Source: Deltaproteobacteria bacterium (GTDB lineage: Bacteria > Desulfobacterota > Desulfobulbia > Desulfobulbales > UBA5123). From it: a DNA stretch of 6,055 nucleotides. The position numbers and the translations under genes were made by a program. The notes below the pieces were generated by a model. The model was not told the origin of the DNA. It saw only the letters and a list, made by a program, of their open reading frames with translations, and ran no database searches. The stretch lies in NCBI GenBank assembly GCA_021788685.1, contig JAJYKH010000178.1, positions 1 to 6,055 of the forward strand. The letters are read 5' to 3'. Every line of letters begins with the position of its first letter. The first letter of the stretch is position 1. Positions 4,861-6,055 of this stretch are shown here, piece by piece.

Positions 4861-5643
4861 TCAGCCCTTTTGGGGGGACTTCCTGGTCAGCGGCTTCACG
4901 TAGCCGGTACCGCCCAGGTTCCGCATCTGCTGCCGGATGTGCCGGGTGCGCCCCCGGATGTAGCCCGAGGGGTGGACGGGGCTTGAGCTCAACGGGCTCG
5001 GCAGGATGGCCGCGAGGGTCGCCGCCTCCGCCGGGCTCAGCTTGGCGGCGGGTTTGTGGAAGTAGGTGCGGCTGGCGGCCTCGACGCCGAAAATGCCGGG
5101 GCCGAGCTCGGCGATGTTGAGGTAGACCTCGATGATCCGCTGTTTGGGCCAGAGCCATTCGAGCAGCAAGGTGAAGTAGGCCTCCACCCCCTTGCGGAGA
5201 AAGGTCCGGCCCGGCCAGAGGAAGAGGTTCTTGGCCACCTGCTGGCTGATGGTGCTGGCGCCGCGCTGCTTTTTGTGGTGCTGGTTGTATTCCCAGGCCT
5301 TGGACATGGCGTTGAAATCGAAGCCGTCGTGCTTGAGGAACTTCTGGTCCTCGGCCGCCACCGCGGCAAGAGAGACGTAGGGCGAAATGCGGTTGATTCC
5401 CACCCACTGGTAGCGCAGGTGAAAATCCTTGCCGCCGTCGTCCTTCTGCCAGAAAGCGGCGAGCTGGCGCTGCACCATGAGGGAGCTGAAGGGCACCGGC
5501 ACCCACCGGAAGAGCAGGGTGAGCCCGATGCTGCCGGCAAAGAAGAGGAGGAGCGCCGTGAGCAGAACGGTGCGCAGGGTGCGGAAGGGGGAGGAGATCC
5601 TGGCCCGGGAGGAGGGAGGGGCTTTCTCACGAGAACGTCTCAT
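4861..5643 (-). CDS. mtgA: Monofunctional biosynthetic peptidoglycan glycosyltransferase MtgA
   Basis: Seen: 260 residues. A basic N-terminus is followed by one membrane helix (about 25-46) and a complete GT51 domain. Motif 1 is EDQKFLKHDG (98-107) with catalytic Glu98; motif 2 is RGASTISQQVAKNLFLW (127-143); motif 3 is RKGVEA (150-155); motif 4 is RIIEVYLNIAELGPGIFGVE (169-188). No penicillin-binding transpeptidase domain follows, which separates it from class A PBPs. Known: it polymerises lipid II into glycan strands at the outer face of the inner membrane. Start: I chose ATG 5643-5641, with GAGG just upstream and a sigma-70 promoter ending about 37 bases upstream. A frame-open ATG at 5760 lies upstream of that promoter and would add 39 residues unlike the family, so it is rejected. 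The gene stands alone, ended by the hairpin at 4781-4837. Confidence 0.95.
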   Translation of the reverse strand: MRRSREKAPPSSRARISSPFRTLRTVLLTALLLFFAGSIGLTLLFRWVPVPFSSLMVQRQLAAFWQKDDGGKDFHLRYQWVGINRISPYVSLAAVAAEDQKFLKHDGFDFNAMSKAWEYNQHHKKQRGASTISQQVAKNLFLWPGRTFLRKGVEAYFTLLLEWLWPKQRIIEVYLNIAELGPGIFGVEAASRTYFHKPAAKLSPAEAATLAAILPSPLSSSPVHPSGYIRGRTRHIRQQMRNLGGTGYVKPLTRKSPQKG

Positions 5644-5679
5644 TATCGGCCTCGCGACGCAGAATGGGAGCGACGGGCG

Positions 5680-5708
5680 TATATAGCCGATTTCCCGGAC
5701 GAACGCAA
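5680..5708 (-). promoter_or_regulatory. Sigma-70 promoter of mtgA
   Basis: On the minus strand, TTGCGT (5708-5703) and TATATA (5685-5680) are separated by exactly 17 bases. Transcription would begin near 5673, giving a leader of about 30 bases before the ATG at 5643. Both boxes are close to consensus and stand out in GC-rich DNA, and they support the shorter mtgA start. Confidence 0.7.
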
Positions 5709-5795
5709 TGGAAATGAGGTTTTCTCGTGGAAGCGCCTGAACGGCAAAGGACGCCGGCACGACCGACGGCGGGCGGGAAGAGGCTCACCGCCGGA

Positions 5796-6055
5796 TCAGC
5801 GGGCCGCCCCAGCCTTCCATTGGGTCAGGTGACAGACCTTCCGGCCCCAGCCGACGGGCAGCCCCTCCCGCTGCTTCACCTCGGCCACCCGGCCGTGCTC
5901 GAAGATCACCAGGGTGTCGCCGAAGACCTCCACGTCGGCCGGGTCATGGGTGATCACCACCAGGGGCACCGCGAACCGCTTCCGGATTTCGAGCAGCTCC
6001 AACCGCATCCGCTGGCGCAGGGGGGCGTCCAGGGCGGAGAAGGGCTCATCGAGGA
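5796..6055 (-). CDS. ABC transporter ATP-binding protein, C-terminal part (runs off the right edge)
   Basis: Seen: 85 codons before TGA (5798-5796); the gene enters from the right edge. It opens inside the Walker B region, LDEP (1-4), followed by the D-loop SALD (6-9) and the H-loop VITHDP (33-38, His36), then VFGDTLVIFEHGRVAEV (43-59). Walker A and the signature motif lie outside. Known: this is the nucleotide-binding subunit of an importer; the SALD and HDPADVEVF style fits the molybdate/tungstate/sulfate/polyamine group (ModC, WtpC, CysA, PotA). Only 49 residues follow the H-loop, too few for the TOBE domain that full-length ModC or CysA carries, so it is probably a short form of about 230 residues. 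The substrate cannot be fixed; molybdate or tungstate is my best guess. It ends 152 bases before the mtgA start and is probably in a separate unit, since mtgA has its own promoter in the gap. Confidence 0.82.
   Translation of the reverse strand, partial: LDEPFSALDAPLRQRMRLELLEIRKRFAVPLVVITHDPADVEVFGDTLVIFEHGRVAEVKQREGLPVGWGRKVCHLTQWKAGAAR

Noticed and set aside
4391..5506. 371-codon minus-strand frame overlapping mtgA
   Set aside because: It is in another frame of mtgA, crosses two terminators and ends antisense to hpnR; mtgA shows all GT51 motifs in its own frame.
5644..5760. N-terminal extension of mtgA to an ATG at 5760
   Set aside because: It would start upstream of the TTGCGT-17-TATATA promoter and adds 39 residues not typical of MtgA.
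5709..5795. Terminator hairpin after the ABC ATPase gene
   Set aside because: GGCGG/CCGCC repeats can pair over a long loop on the minus strand, but no T-run follows and the stem is weak.

Overview
The window is GC-rich bacterial DNA from a Gram-negative organism. It carries two hopanoid genes, a periplasmic octaheme cytochrome c, a monofunctional peptidoglycan glycosyltransferase (MtgA) and a piece that looks like a GEMM-I (cyclic dinucleotide) riboswitch. I favour a Desulfuromonadia/Geobacter-like relative. Other hopanoid-making lineages that carry HAO-type cytochromes, such as NC10, are not excluded. The taxon is inference, because the window has no rRNA or other phylogenetic marker.

Layout, left to right. 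Positions 1-646 (minus) hold the N-terminal part of a hopene-associated glycosyltransferase (hpnB), running off the left edge. Five bases upstream of it is a 64-residue gene of unknown function (652-846, minus). A divergent intergenic region (847-1071) follows, then a cold-shock protein gene (1072-1272, plus) with an intrinsic terminator at 1337-1371. Next, on the plus strand, come an octaheme cytochrome of the hydroxylamine oxidoreductase family (1589-2905) and a cobalamin-type radical SAM protein recognisable as the hopanoid C-3 methylase HpnR (3058-4512). A 348-base gap (4513-4860) has no gene but is highly structured on the minus strand. It holds the mtgA terminator, the 3' half of a GEMM-I-like aptamer and a second intrinsic terminator. 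mtgA (4861-5643, minus) has a good sigma-70 promoter at 5680-5708. The window ends in the C-terminal part of an ABC-transporter ATPase (5796-6055, minus).

How the genes fit together. hpnB and hpnR point to extended, 3-methylated hopanoids in the membranes. The two genes lie about 2.4 kb apart, on opposite strands and with unrelated genes between, so this is not a compact hopanoid operon. The octaheme cytochrome should act in the periplasm on a nitrogen compound (hydroxylamine oxidation, or nitrite/hydroxylamine reduction), but no quinol-dehydrogenase or cytochrome partner is beside it. mtgA, csp and the ABC ATPase are separate functions. The points most worth a second look are the riboswitch-like half-aptamer with no gene to control, and the combination of HpnR with an HAO-type cytochrome.
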